Assembly: GCF_905171765.1 (NCBI RefSeq)
Contig: NC_053391.1
Location: 685,343,257-685,407,256 of the forward strand
DNA length: 64,000 bases
Direction of reading: 5' to 3'
From: Bufo bufo
Taxonomy: Eukaryota; Chordata; Amphibia; Anura; Bufonidae
A program made the translations under genes and the position numbers. The notes below the pieces were generated by a model. It ran no database searches, was not told where the DNA came from, and saw only the letters and a list, made by a program, of their open reading frames with translations. Shown piece by piece: positions 23,408-35,336 of this stretch; within the stretch, counting starts at the first letter, position 1, and each line of letters begins with the position of its first letter.

Positions 23408-24700
23408 GGAATATAACTACTATAATACTGCTCCTATGTACAAGAATATAACTACTATAATACTGCCTCCTATGTACAAGAATATAACTACTGTAATACT
23501 GCTCCTATGTACAAGAATATAACTACTATAATACTGTATCCTATGTACAAGAATATAACTACTATAATACTGCTCCTATGTACAAGAATATAACTGCTAT
23601 AATACTGCTCCTATATACAAGAATATAACTACTATAATACTGCCCCTCTGTACAAGAATATAACTGCTATAATACTGCTCCTATATACAAGAATATAACT
23701 GCAATAATACTGCCTCCTATTTACTGGAATATAACTACTATAATACTGCCTCCTATGTACAAGAATATAACTACTATAACACTGCTCCTATGTACAAGAA
23801 TATAACTACTATAATACTGCTCCTATGTACAAGAATATAACTACTATAATACTGCTCCTATGTACAAGAATATAACTACTATAATACTGCTCCTATGTAC
23901 AAGAATATAACTACTATAATACTGCCTCCTATGTACAAGAATATAACTACTATAATACTGCTCCTATGTACAAGAATATAACTACTATAATACTGCTCCT
24001 ATGTACAAGAATATAACTACTATAATACTGCCTCCTATGTACAAGAATATAACTACTATAATACTGCCTCCTATGTACAAGAATATAACTACTATAATAC
24101 TGCCCCCTATGTACAAGAATATAACTACTATAATACTGCTCCTATGTACAAGAATATAACTACTATAATACTGCCTCCTATGTACAAGAATATAACTACT
24201 ATAATACTGCCTCCTATGTGCAAGAATATAACTACTATAATACTGCTCCTAAGTACAAGAATATAACTACTATAATACTGCTCCTATGTACAAGAATATA
24301 ACTACTATAATACTGCCTCCTATGTACAAGAATATAACTACTATAATACTGCCTCCTATGTACAAGAATATAACTACTATAATACTGCCTCCTATGTACA
24401 AGAATATAACTACTATAATACTGCCTCCTATGTACAAGAATATAACTACTATAATACTGCCTCCAATGTACAAGAATATAACTACTATAATACTGCTCCT
24501 ATGTACAAGAATATAACTACTATAATACTGCTCCTATGTACAAGAATATAACTACTATAATACTGCTCCTATGTACAAGAATATAACTACTATAATACTG
24601 CTCCTAAGTACAAGAATATAACTACTATAATACTGCCCCTATGTACAAGAATATAACTACTATAATACTCCCTCCTATGTACAAGAATATAACTACTATA
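23408..24700. repeat. 35/36-bp minisatellite in inverse orientation
   Basis: About 36 copies of the reverse complement of the 16655-18950 unit (TATAATACTGCTCCTATGTA followed by CAAGAATATAACTAC). It begins at the broken end of the Tc1-like element and ends at the start of a MITE at 24701. Confidence 0.95.
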
Positions 24701-24880
24701 AGGCTACTTTCATACTAGCGGCATTCTGTTCCGGCGGGTGAACAGCCTGCTGGATCTGTGCTGCCGCTAGTGCACGCGTGCCTCCGGAGGTCTGCTCCGG
24801 TTCCATTGACTGTAATGGGGGCTGGCTGGAGTCTCGGCGGCAGCACGGAAAACATGTCAAGAGGCGGCCGGAATAAAACT
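24701..24880. mobile_element. MITE fragment (CTACTTTCA...CTAGCG family)
   Basis: It opens with AGGCTACTTTCATACTAGCG, matching the ends of 43254 and 22211, and has a CCGGCGGGTGAAC-type interior. The right end is not visible, so it is probably truncated near 24880. Confidence 0.6.
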
Positions 24881-25069
24881 ACGACATGAGAGTGAATATA
24901 TGTCGCCAAAACAACCCCATTCAGAAACTGCAACACAATCTGCTACAAGTGAAGGCACCTTAAGACAATCACTGGTGCTCCCCCCCCCCCCACAGCATGC
25001 TGCCTTACAGTCAGATCCTGCAGCAGCATCTCCCTCCTCTCCCCTCTTCATTATTCTTTACTGTTGTAC

Positions 25070-25200
25070 TGATATAATAAAATACAGTGTGGCAGTATAA
25101 CATGGCATTGTATGGTGGTATAATTTATGTACAGTATGACAGATATTTTACTGGCATTGTGTAACGGTATAATTTACATGCAGTATGGAAGCAATGAATA
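25070..25200. repeat. Displaced piece of the 46-bp array and its flank
   Basis: It matches the right edge of the array at about 20860-20965, including one and a half units and the non-repetitive text that follows (TTATGTACAGTATGACAGAT, then ATGGAAGCAATG). It is a short duplication about 4.2 kb away. Confidence 0.8.
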
Positions 25201-25208
25201 CTGGGTAA

Positions 25209-25453
25209 GGCTGTGTTCACATCTCTGTTTTGGTATTTCGGCATTCTGTTCCAGCAGAGTAGCCGGCTGTGCCATATCTGGTATAGCCGGACAACGCTTG
25301 AACCCCATTCAGTATAATGGGCTCCAGCAGTTATCTGGCGGGTTTCAGCAGTATTTTTTCCAGTAGAAAGCCAGTATTTATGTTGGATCTCATTGTAGTG
25401 AATGGGAGTCCGGCGGTGTCCAGAATTTCAAAACGTAGATGTTACCCTAGCCT
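25209..25453. mobile_element. MITE with TAA target duplication
   Basis: TAA at 25206-25208 and 25454-25456. Imperfect inverted ends GGCTGTGTTCACATCTCTGT and, on the right, the inverse of AGGCTAGGGTAACATCTACG. Non-coding. Confidence 0.65.
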
Positions 25454-25456
25454 TAA

Positions 25457-26529
25457 ACTGAAAAGCACTTAAGAATTTTAGCAATCGGTGCCAGGCAGAT
25501 GCTGCCAAGGGGCAATAAGATCTTGGGGCGCATTAAAAGGGGCATAGGGGGGCGTGAATAAAACATGGTTCTGCCACTTTACAAATCCTTAAACCGCACA
25601 TGGACTACATGCAATAATGATTGCGCAGCATCTTTTGCTAGAACTCTATGTCATGACATTGCTCTATTATTCCTTCTATAAATTTATGAAGAAATCTGCA
25701 GCTCAGCGTATCCAGTCTCACACTGTACAACCAGACCATGCAGGGAAACACCCTACTAGTAGCAGTTGGTTATAATCTTCTAGTAGGAAGTATAGAGGAA
25801 TGGCGCCGCAAGATGCTCCAAAATTGTTATTACATGTGAAATGCAATTATTTCCTACAGATACATGTGAGGAGAGGAGGGGGTCCACCGATCCTGAGAAT
25901 GGGGTCTGATGGGGCTGCAGGTCCATCCATTCTCTGTGGGACTGCTGGTGCTCGCCCCCGCCATTCTCTGCTTTCAGATGGGGTGGTGCCATGTGTCTCC
26001 TGGGCCCTGGTGCCCACAGCTCTGTATCTAATGGCTGGGATGAGATGTGATCCATGATTCATCCTCCTGGAATGTGCAGCCGGAATAATCACTTTTGTGG
26101 GAATACGATCCTCTGCTCGGCTTTGTTGGGACAAGAGTGTAAACCGTATAGACCTACACATACGATCTACAGTTTGTATCACGCTTTATCCTCCAATCAC
26201 ACCCAAAGCTGCATTCCAAACCCTGCGGACTTCCTGTTAGAATATTCAACAACGCAATGTACGGTAGGTGGCCGTCCCAAAAAATGATAGACTTTGCTAA
26301 ATCGTACATATGAGTGCACTTGGCCCTTTAATGATCAGCGTCCCGTGAAAGGACGGCGCCGCTGATCTCCTCAGCTGCTTTCGCCTTTATCTAAATAAGT
26401 TGCTCATCGCCCGTAGACGAGTTTGGACCATCTGCCAGTCCTATAGATAAGTGTCCCGATGACGTACCGCGCCCCCTGGACGCCGCTTCTCACACCTGTC
26501 GGCCCTCGGGTTAATGCGGATCTGGAAGG
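25457..26529. other. No gene recognised
   Basis: It includes a stretch (25870-26020) that resembles a dispersed anuran repeat (CCACCGATCCTGAGAATG). A unique block at 26050-26260 has an inverted pair of SOX-type sites (CTTTGTTGGGACAAGAG). Overlapping frames on both strands show no domain. Confidence 0.3.
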
Positions 26530-26752
26530 ATGTGAGCGAAGCAGAGGTGGCGATTGCCTCCCACACACAGAGGATGTCCGCGAAGCAGAGGTGGCGATTG
26601 CCTCCCACACACAGAGGATGTCCGCGAAGCAGAGGTGGCGATTGCCTCCCACACACAGAGGATGTCCGCGAAGCAGAGGTGGCGATTGCCTCCCACACAC
26701 AGAGGATGTCCGCGAAGCAGAGGTGGCGATTGCCTCCCACACACAGAGGAAA
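26530..26752. repeat. Minisatellite, 44-bp unit, five copies
   Basis: GCGAAGCAGAGGTGGCGATT followed by GCCTCCCACACACAGAGGATGTCC begins at 26536, 26580, 26624, 26668 and 26712. The copies are almost identical. Frames through it are open in several phases because the unit lacks stops. Confidence 0.95.
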
Positions 26753-27624
26753 TTGCGGTATTTAGAATTTATCACCAGGAAGAAATTACAGAATGGGTTT
26801 TATGGAGAAGTCCACCTTAAGAGAATCGAGCATTTCCACCTTAAAAGAAGACGCGCTACGAGTCGTGTGTGCGAGGTCTATGCCCGGTGACAACCACTGG
26901 TGGCCGCCATTACCAGCCCCACTGGGCTTGTCATCTAAACCACAGTGGCTTCTCCCCTCTCTTATCCTGCACATAGGACTATAGGGGCCCCTGAAGCACT
27001 AGGGGCCCATACACTTCTACTTACAGCTCCTCTCCAAGATGCCTAACTGAAAGTCTGACAACTCCTGCTGGGATGTGTTCCTGACTCCTGCGGAACACTT
27101 CTTGTTACAATGTATCAGTCTGCAGTCCAGGCTGGTGGCTTCACAGAGGATCGTCTGGACCTGATACAATTGTATCCACTTCCCAGGTGAGAAGTATCAG
27201 GTTATAAACCAGTTCCCGCTTATTGACAGCAAGCAGAGATCTGTAAATGGGGGAAGAATTCAAGCACAGAACAGATTGGAAAGCTGCGGAACTTCATTCT
27301 ACAATCATTAAAGGGCTATTTGGTGACATATATACCGCTAGGAGATGCCCTCAGTGTCAGATAGGTGGGAACGGGCCCCTCAGAGTGAAGGGGCCCCTCA
27401 GCCCATTGTGATGCCCCGCTCGTTCTCTATTGTCCAGTCACCACGGCTATTTTCGGAACTCGCATAGCGGTGAGTGGAGGGTGGCGACCCATGTGCGGCT
27501 GCTCTCCCTGCACATCAGGAGCCTTGTGTTGGAGATAGGTGCAGGTCCTACTTCTGGGACGTCGTGCCCCTTGTAAACACATCTTACAGAAGATCACCCA
27601 TCTCACCGGACTTAGGATACCTGC
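26753..27624. other. No gene recognised; holds a dispersed repeat
   Basis: 27105-27200 is the inverted relative of 43140-43215 (shared GATACAATTGTATCCACTTC and ACAATGTATCAGTCTG), so it is a dispersed repeat. The rest has only short frames without domains. Confidence 0.45.
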
Positions 27625-27935
27625 GTTGTTGTTTGCCGGATCTCAATACCGGGGAAAAAAACGTTTCCGCTTAGTCCTCGTGCATTGTGAATGGAAAGAG
27701 ATCGGTTCAGGATGCACCAAGAAGTCTTCTGTTCCATTAGTATTCCGTTTTGTGTCTAGTCATAAAAAAGGAAAAAAATGGATCCGTTTTTTTCCCCATT
27801 TGATTTAACACAACCGCATCCTAACGGAACGGACGCATCCTGATGTGCAAAATCAAAATGGATCTGTTTAATTCCGGTGTTGAGATCCTCTGCCAGATCT
27901 CAATACCGGAATTACAAACACAAGTGTGAAAGTAG
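27625..27935. mobile_element. MITE relic of the GGATCTCAATACCGG family
   Basis: Contains GGATCTCAATACCGGGGAAA at the left and CACAAGTGTGAAAGTAGCACC at the right, the latter like the ends at 42878 and 43684. It is rearranged, and its left terminal repeat is lost. A short related piece is at 28912-28975. Confidence 0.6.
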
Positions 27936-27937
27936 CA

Positions 27938-28272
27938 CCTCAATACACGGGCACCGTTCCGTTGTCTTTCCGCATCACGGATGCGGACCCATTCATTTCA
28001 ATGGGTCCGAAAAATCCGGAGATGCGGAATGGAAGCATGGAACGAAACACTACGGAGTGCTTTCTGGGGTTCCGTTTCTTGCCTCTGCACCGCAAAAAGA
28101 TAGAACATGCTCTATCTTTTTGTGGAACGGAGGGATCGCGGACCCCATTCAAGTGAATGGGTCTGCGATCCCCATGCTCCTGCCAGACGGAAGGTGCCCG
28201 TGCATTGCGGATCGCAATTTGCGGTTCACAGCACGGGCACGGGACACCCACGGTCGTGTGAACGAGTCCTAA
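27938..28272. mobile_element. MITE relic (CGGGCACC / GGTGCCCG family)
   Basis: Long imperfect inverted structure: ACGGGCACCGTTCCG at the left against GGAAGGTGCCCGTGC at the right, with GGACCCATTCATTTCAATGG paired with CCCATTCAAGTGAATGGGTC. Non-coding; frames on both strands are incidental. Confidence 0.6.
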
Positions 28273-29126
28273 CTCTGTCCCATAAATATCTATACACGCC
28301 CAATTCCACCCAGTCCCCTTAGTGCCCTCTCACAGTAGTAATGTCCACACTGTGCCCCCTCACAATAGTTATGCCCACTTTATGCCCCCCTTTCAGTAGT
28401 GCCACCTACATTAATAAAATAAAAAAAAAACACTAAATACTCACCTAGGCCGTACCCCTGATAATCGGGCACATCCTGCGCTCACCAGCAGGCATGTAGC
28501 GGTCACGCATTGCGATGCGGGGCTGTGTAGGAGTAACAGAGGCTGATTCCCCGGGCCGATAGCACAATGTATGTGTGACCGCTATGTGCCTGCTGGGGTG
28601 CGCCCGTAGCTGAGCTGCATGGTGAAGTGGGGAGCGGACATCTCTCCACCAACATTTCAATCAACTGTCTCCGCGCCCTCAGTATAGGTCATCACTATCA
28701 GTTCGGCGGGGGTCCGACTTCCAGAAACCCCACCGATCAGCTGTTGAAGAGATAATGGAGCTCCTGTGAGCGCTGCAGCGTCCAAGAAGCTTACCAAGCA
28801 CAGCGCCGTCCCTTGGATAGTGGCTGCGGAACGGACTGAGCTGGGCCTAGACTCCTAGACAGCCCCTTTAAGAAACAAACTTTCTTCTTGAAGGTTCTTT
28901 CAACTTTGCTTGATGTGCAAAATCAAAACTGATCCGTTTAATTCTGGTATTGAGATCCTCTGAAGGATCAGAAATGTCAGTGACCGGAGGAACATTCACA
29001 CTGCTCAGTACAATGGCTGACGTGAGGAGGACTCCACTCCTGGCGGAAACGTCAGCGCCATCTCTGGACAGTAAATGTTTACTTCTGATATCTGAACTCC
29101 AGGACTGAGCAAACAGGGAAATGTTC
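28273..29126. other. No gene recognised; holds a dispersed repeat
   Basis: 28690-28870 (GGCGGGGGTCCGACTTCCAG onward) resembles a short dispersed element common in frog sequence by recollection. No coding frame is supported. Confidence 0.4.
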
Positions 29127-29330
29127 CCTCACATATCTATCTACTTATATCTATCTATCTATCTATCTATTTATCTATCTATCTCTATCTATCTATCTAT
29201 TTATATCTATCTATCTATCTATTATCTATCTATTATCTATTATCTATCTATCTATCTATCATCTATCTCCTATCTATCTATCTATTATCTATCTATTATC
29301 TATCTATCTATCTATTATCTATCTATCTAT

Positions 29331-29364
<34 letters not shown>

Positions 29365-29508
29365 TATCTATCTATCTATTATCTATCTATTATCTATCTA
29401 TCTATTATCTATCTATTATCTATCTATCTATCTATTATCTATCTATCTATTATCTATCTATTATCTATCTATCTGTCATCTATCTATCTATCTATCTATC
29501 TATCTATT

Positions 29509-29541
<33 letters not shown>

Positions 29542-29775
29542 TATCTATCTATTATCTATCTATCTATTATCTATCTATTATCTATCTATCTATTATCTAT
29601 CTATTATCTATCTATTATCTATCTATATCTATCTATTATCTATCTATCTATTATCTATCTATTATCTATCTATCTATTATCTATCTATCTATTATCTATC
29701 TATTATCTATCTATCTATTATCTATCTATCTATTATCTATCTATTATCTATCTATCTATTATCTATCTATCTATT

Positions 29776-29821
<46 letters not shown>

Positions 29822-29825
29822 TATC

Positions 29826-29858
<33 letters not shown>

Positions 29859-29884
29859 CTATCTATTATCTATCTATCTATCTC

Positions 29885-29923
<39 letters not shown>

Positions 29924-29960
29924 TATCTATCTATCTATTATCTATTATCTATCTATCTAT

Positions 29961-29991
<31 letters not shown>

Positions 29992-30144
29992 ATCTATCTC
30001 CTATCTATCTATCTATCTATCTATCTATTTATCTATCTATCTATTATCTATCTATTATCTATCTATTATCTATCTATCTATTTATCTATCTATCTATTAT
30101 CTATCTATTATCTATCTATCTATTATCTCTCTATCTATATCTAT

Positions 30145-30182
<38 letters not shown>

Positions 30183-30375
30183 TATCTATCTATCTATTAT
30201 CTATCTATTATCTATTTATCTATCATCTATCTATCTATTATCTATCTTCTATCTATTATCTATCTATCTATCTATTATCTATCTTCTATCTATCTATCTA
30301 TCTCCTATCTATCTATTATCTATCTGTCTATATCTATCTATTATCTATCTATTATCTATCTATTATCTATCTATT

Positions 30376-30408
<33 letters not shown>

Positions 30409-30634
30409 TATCTATCTATCTATTATCTATCTATCTATTATCTATCTATTATCTATCTATTATCTATCTATCTATCTATTATCTATCTATCTATTATCTA
30501 TCTATTATCTATCTATATCTATCTATTATCTATCTATCTATTATCTATCTATCTATTATCTATCTATCTATTATCTATCTATTATCTATCTATATCTATC
30601 TATTATCTATCTATCTATTATCTATCTATCTATT

Positions 30635-30697
<63 letters not shown>

Positions 30698-30700
30698 CTT
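29127..30700. repeat. Long ATCT microsatellite, about 1.57 kb
   Basis: Essentially pure TATC/ATCT tetranucleotides, punctuated by ATTATCT units that shift the phase. Rare variants are TTTATCT, CTCCTATCT and TATATCT. One plus-strand frame stays open for 540 codons (29121-30743) because the repeat has no stop in that phase. It is not a gene. Confidence 0.97.
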
Positions 30701-30743
30701 ATATTTCCTTCACACACAGTATGTCACCTGCTGTTCGCGGTGA

Positions 30744-31640
30744 ATCTTCATATAACCCGAGGGAATTCACCTGAACAGTACGTTGCTTATTTCCATCGTT
30801 TCCGCATGTTTCTAGTTCCCATCGATCTGTTCTATTCATCTAGGAACTTTCTATGCTCATCAGCCGCAGTTATTGTGAACCACACAATTCTTCCATCCAG
30901 TAACTGGAGAATGGAGATCCGATGTCACTTTCTCTTCTCCTTTCAGATCACATCGTGAGGACATTTGTTCTTGTAGTTATGAAAAGACTTTACCTAAAAT
31001 AACTCGATCTTCCTGTTACTTCACCATTTTTACAGTTTGACAATGAAACTAATTGTATAGAAATGCCTTCCCTAGAGATGAGCGAATTTTTCAAAAATTC
31101 GATTCGGACGGTTCGCCGAATTTAAAAAAATTATTTGATCCGAATTTGTTTGCGGCGAATCGCGTTAAAAACAGCTATTTACCCGACAGAGTGGAGAGGG
31201 GGTCAGCAGTAAGTTCGTGTTAGGTCACTGATTATTTTGCCCTTCCTCTGATCCGTCAGAACAATAACCCAATAATAACGGATCCTGTCTGTGGAGCATC
31301 CGCCTTCACTCGGTCAGCATTTGCTCAATAATCCATCAATATTGCTAAAGGCAAAAAAAAAAACAGGAGTGGATCCAAAACAGAGTTGACACATGAATGG
31401 AATATTTTCATGTCTTCTGTGTTTTGTACCCACTCCTGCTTTTAGCTACCAAATCACAAGCCAATTCTGATGGGACCATACAGGCCTTACAGCTGCTACA
31501 CAGACAGGATACGTTGTGCGTCTCATTTTTCCTTCCTTCTGACAGATCAGTAGGGTCAAATAAATGGTGATGTCAACCAGGCCGAAAGGCAAAATAGTGG
31601 CCCAGTCATGAAGTGGGAAGGGGGGGCACAGCATGAGAAG
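30744..31640. other. No gene recognised
   Basis: 31074-31180 starts GAGATGAGCGAATTTTTC and has a self-complementary AAAATTCGATTCGGACGG-type motif, a probable dispersed repeat. From about 31500 the text may be the outer flank of the hAT element to the right. Confidence 0.35.
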
Positions 31641-32548
31641 TAGGGCTGCCACCTTTCCCAACAAAAAATACTGGGCAAGTTAAGCCACACCCCAAAGGGG
31701 GTGTGGTTGTGGGGGCGTGGCTTAGCACGGGGTGTGAAGTTGCTTTCATAATGTGGATCCCCAGGAATATTAAAGCCCCCATTAGCGCCCCCGGTAATAG
31801 TAATGCACCCAGTAATAGTAATGCCCCCTCAGTAATAGTAATGCCCTAATTAATGTGCCCCAGTAAGAGTAATGGCCCTATTAGTGCGCCCCAGAATGAA
31901 TAATGCCCCCCAGTAAGAGTAATGCCCCCCTTAGTGCCACCCATTAAGAATAATGCCCCCATTAGTGACCCCCAGTTACCGTAAAGTGGCCCTCATCCCC
32001 CTGGAACCGTCACTCGGGGTCGGCACACTGACTGTAGAGTGTTGTGTGAGAGTTCGGCAGCTTTCCTGGGCCTGGTAACGGAGACTGGGGGAGAGGGGAG
32101 GTGTTGTGATAGGAAAGGAGCGCAGCAGAAGAGCCTGGGACGGGGGGAGCGCAGGCCCGCGGCTCGTCTCATTGTTATCTGGCCTGATCTGGGAGTGAGA
32201 GCAGCTCAGTCCCGGCGCGGCCGCCATTCTGTGGGGCGAGGGTTTGCTGCTCTTCTTCAGCAGCATCTTCGTGCTCCTGACCACCCGCAGCACCCAGCTC
32301 TCCGGCTTCCAATCCATCCTGACCGGCGGCTTCGTCCTCTTCAGGTTCGAGCAGGTCCCGGAGGGCCGGCCGCTCACAGCTCGCCGCCGCTCACTCAACG
32401 CCAGCTGTCAGGACCGTGAGCGAGCAAGTCAGAGTCTGCACTGCAGTTTGAAATTAATCCTGTGTCCGGGTCTGAGAAAGGCTTGTACCCAGGCACAGGA
32501 TTACAAACCCGGACTGTCCGGGTCAATCCCGTACAGGTGGCAACCCTA
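31641..32548. mobile_element. Non-autonomous hAT-like element with a GC-rich insert
   Basis: Inverted ends TAGGGCTGCCACCT (31641-31654) and AGGTGGCAACCCTA (32535-32548). Exact 8-bp duplications ATGAGAAG lie at 31633-31640 and 32549-32556. The outer parts hold degenerate AGTAATAGTAATGCCCCC units. The centre (about 32020-32420) is GC- and CpG-rich and exon-like: after GCGGCCGCC a plus frame reads LWGEGLLLFFSSIFVLLTTR and continues hydrophobic to a donor-like site. The element sits in the 3' flank of the hAT transposase pseudogene. Confidence 0.75.
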
Positions 32549-32860
32549 ATGAGAAGTCCACTGAGTGGCCTTTTGACATAGTGGTGAGGTGGAAGCAGCA
32601 TGAGGAGACCACAGAGTGGCCCAATGACAGGGTCTGGAGGTGGAAGCAGCATCAGGAGGAGGCCACAGAGTGACCTGGTGACAGAGTGGGGAGGTGGGTG
32701 GCAATAACAGTACCCGCTGACGATGGTGGGTGTAAGAAGGAGCACTTGGCATCAGATTTGTGGCATCAGGCAGGTGGCAGCATCAGAATAGTAGCTGAGG
32801 CAGGTAGCCAGAAGAAACAAGTCTCTTTTGTCAAAGTGTTGGTGTGGCACCATGGATGAT

Positions 32861-34765
32861 CTAGTCTGATGCATTAGGCATTGGTGAGTGGAAATCCTGG
32901 ATGATCCACGCCTGATTCATCTTGACAAAGGTCAGTCTCTCCACATCTTGGGTGTACAGGCGAGTTCTCCTTGGGGTAACTATGGCCCCTGCCGCACTAA
33001 ACACCCACTCTGATGCCACACTACTGGCCGGGAAGGACAGCTTTTCCAGGGCAAACTCGACCAGTTGAGGCCACAAATCCAGTTTGGCTGCCCAGTAGTC
33101 CAGCGGATCTTCGATGATGGGTGGCAGGGTGCACTCCAAGTATGCCACCACCTGCTGGGTCAGGTCCTGCTCCAGGTCTACCTGCTGCTGCTGGTGAGTA
33201 GTTTCTTCACTATGCGGGTGAAGAAAGCTACTCATTAGCGACTCTAGACTCAGGCTGCTGCTGATGGAGCTATAACGGCTCCAGCCACCCCCCCCCTCAG
33301 CAGCCATGACAGAGGAACGTGAGCGCAGAGGGCCCCCTGGTCATACCTGCGAGAGGATGGACGATAGCGCAGATAGGCAGTGGCCAACTGACTACATAGG
33401 ATGTCTCTATAGTAGTTCAGTTTGTCCTCCCTCTCAGCGGGTGTAAAAAAGGCCCCCATTTTGGACCGGTAGCGAGGGTCTAACAAGGTGGAGAGCCAGA
33501 AATCATTCCTCTGCCGAATGGTGAAAATTCGGCTGTCACTACGCAAGCAATGAGCATGCATCGGGCCACTTGTGCAAGTGACTCGGAGGGACTCCCTGCC
33601 TCCATCTCCACTGCATACTGCCATGGTGTGCCTGGGTCATCTGCCTCGTCTTCTTCATCTCCCTCTTGCTCCTCTTGCTGCTCCTGCTGCTCCTCTCCTG
33701 TCACCTGTGTAGAAAAACCACCCTTTTCGCTACACATTGCTTGTACTCCAATGTCCTCCTTCCCCTCCTCCTCCTCCTCTTCCAGTTCAGCCCCCACAGG
33801 GCTCATGTGGCCTTGAGATGTAGACGCCACATCTCCAGTCCCCTGACCAGCCAGATTTATCAGCATCTGTTCCAGGACATGAATCAGTGGAATGACGTTG
33901 TTCATCCCGTAGTCCTGGCGACTGAAAAATAAAGTGGCCTCCTCAAAGGGCCTGAGCAAACAACAGGTGTCACACATGAGCTGCCACTGGCTGACATCAA
34001 AGTTACACAGGGGAGTACCTCTGTCCACCTGTATCATCAAGAAATTGTTTATGGCCTCTCTCTGTTCATACAGTCGGTCCAACATATGGAGGGTGGAATT
34101 CCAACGGGTGGAAACGTTGCATATCAGCCTATGTTGGAGGATGCTGTTCTGCTGCTGCAGCTCAAGCAGGGTGTGGTTGGCGGTGTACGAGTAGCTGAAG
34201 TGCATGCAAAGTTTCCTGCCCATTTTTATGATGTCTTGCAGATGGGTGTAAGACTTCAGGAACCGCTTGACAACCAGATTGAACACGTGCGCCATGCAGC
34301 ACGCATGGCTCAGCCCTCCTTGACGCACCGCCGACACCATGTTCTTCCCGTTGTCGGTCATCGTGTTTCTGATTTTGAGTTGTCGCGGAGAAAGCCAGGA
34401 TTCGATTTCTTGATGAAGGACACGGAGCAGTTCCTCCCCTGTGTGACTCCATTCACCCAGGCAAACGAGGTGTAGAACAGCGTGACACCGCCGTGCCCTG
34501 CACATGTGGTATGCTGGAGGGGCACTGTGAATTGTCCCTGCACTGGAGGCTGAGGACACAGTGGTGGATGAGGAGGCAGAGGCGAACATTGTTGCAGGAC
34601 AACGATGTGAGAACGTGGAGGCGGAAGCGGCGTCACCTGGCCAAGTTGCTGGTGTGGCTGTGCAGGAACCACATTCAGCCAGTGGGCCGTAAAGGACATG
34701 TATTGTCCCTGACCGTAGGTACAGCTACCGACCAATTTTCCCAAAAAAGGCTGTATCACAAACAA
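32861..34765 (-). pseudogene. hAT-family transposase, truncated and frameshifted
   Basis: Three overlapping frames read in order on the minus strand. 34765-34358 starts with a GQGQYMSFTAHW remnant. 34589-33480 holds the catalytic-core markers MTDNGKNMVSAV, HACCMAHVFNLVVKRF and STRWNSTLHMLDRLYEQREA, plus an acidic Glu/Gln-rich insertion. 33624-33250 carries FWLSTLLDPRYRSKM, and 33307-32861 carries the C-terminal hATC dimerisation region with LEKLSFPASSVASEWVFSAA. At least two frameshifts lie near 33540 and 33330. The N-terminal BED zinc finger is not visible. It cannot give a working enzyme. Confidence 0.85.
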
Positions 34766-34769
34766 ATTT

Positions 34770-35300
34770 CACCACTAAATGGCTAATCGACGCAATTACT
34801 CAGTCCCTACAGAAGAAAGTCTACATTCACCGACCAATTTTCCCAAAAAAGGCTGTATCACAAAAAAAATTACCACTGAATGACAATGTAAATTCACCGC
34901 AGAACGGCTAATAACACCTACTTATTTTTCCCATTAATACCACCCAACAATGGCTGTATAACAATGTCGGTTTACTATAGACCGGTTAATAAGACGTATT
35001 CTTTTTCCTATTAATACACCCCAAAAATATAAATATAACAATCACAATTCACCGCAGAACGTCTAATAGGACGTACGTATCTATCCTATTAATACACCCC
35101 TTAACGTCTGTAGTACAATGGAACTTCGCCGCTGAGCGGCAAATAACATTTTTTTGGCACTAATACACACCAAAAAGGGCTGTAATTTTCGCACTTCACC
35201 ACACAAAAGCTAATAAGCCCTTTTTTCCCACTAATACATGCCAAAAAAGCTTTAGAAACATATAACTGCACCGCTGAATGGCAAATATTTTTCTTTTGCC
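34770..35300. repeat. Degenerate tandem repeat upstream of the hAT pseudogene
   Basis: Loosely repeated units of roughly 60-90 bp containing CCAAAAAAGGCTGTAT, TTCACCGCAGAACGGCTAAT and CCCATTAATAC. Probably the non-coding 5' region of the hAT element. Confidence 0.55.
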
Positions 35301-35336
35301 AGAAAATCTATCTATCTATCTATCTATCTCATATCC

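Noticed and set aside
25780..26182. Overlapping frames on both strands near 26 kb
   Set aside because: Part of the sequence resembles a dispersed repeat, and none of the frames shows a domain or splice support.
26441..26890. Overlapping frames on both strands around the 44-bp repeat
   Set aside because: The five-copy minisatellite lacks stops in these phases, and no domain is seen.
29121..30743. 540-codon open frame rich in Leu-Ser-Ile-Tyr
   Set aside because: It is the translation of an ATCT microsatellite. The phase has no stop codon and there is no domain or codon bias.
31976..32398. 140-codon minus frame through the GC-rich insert
   Set aside because: GC-rich DNA lacks stops. The plus frame with a Kozak-like leader and donor-like end is the better reading, though also unproven.
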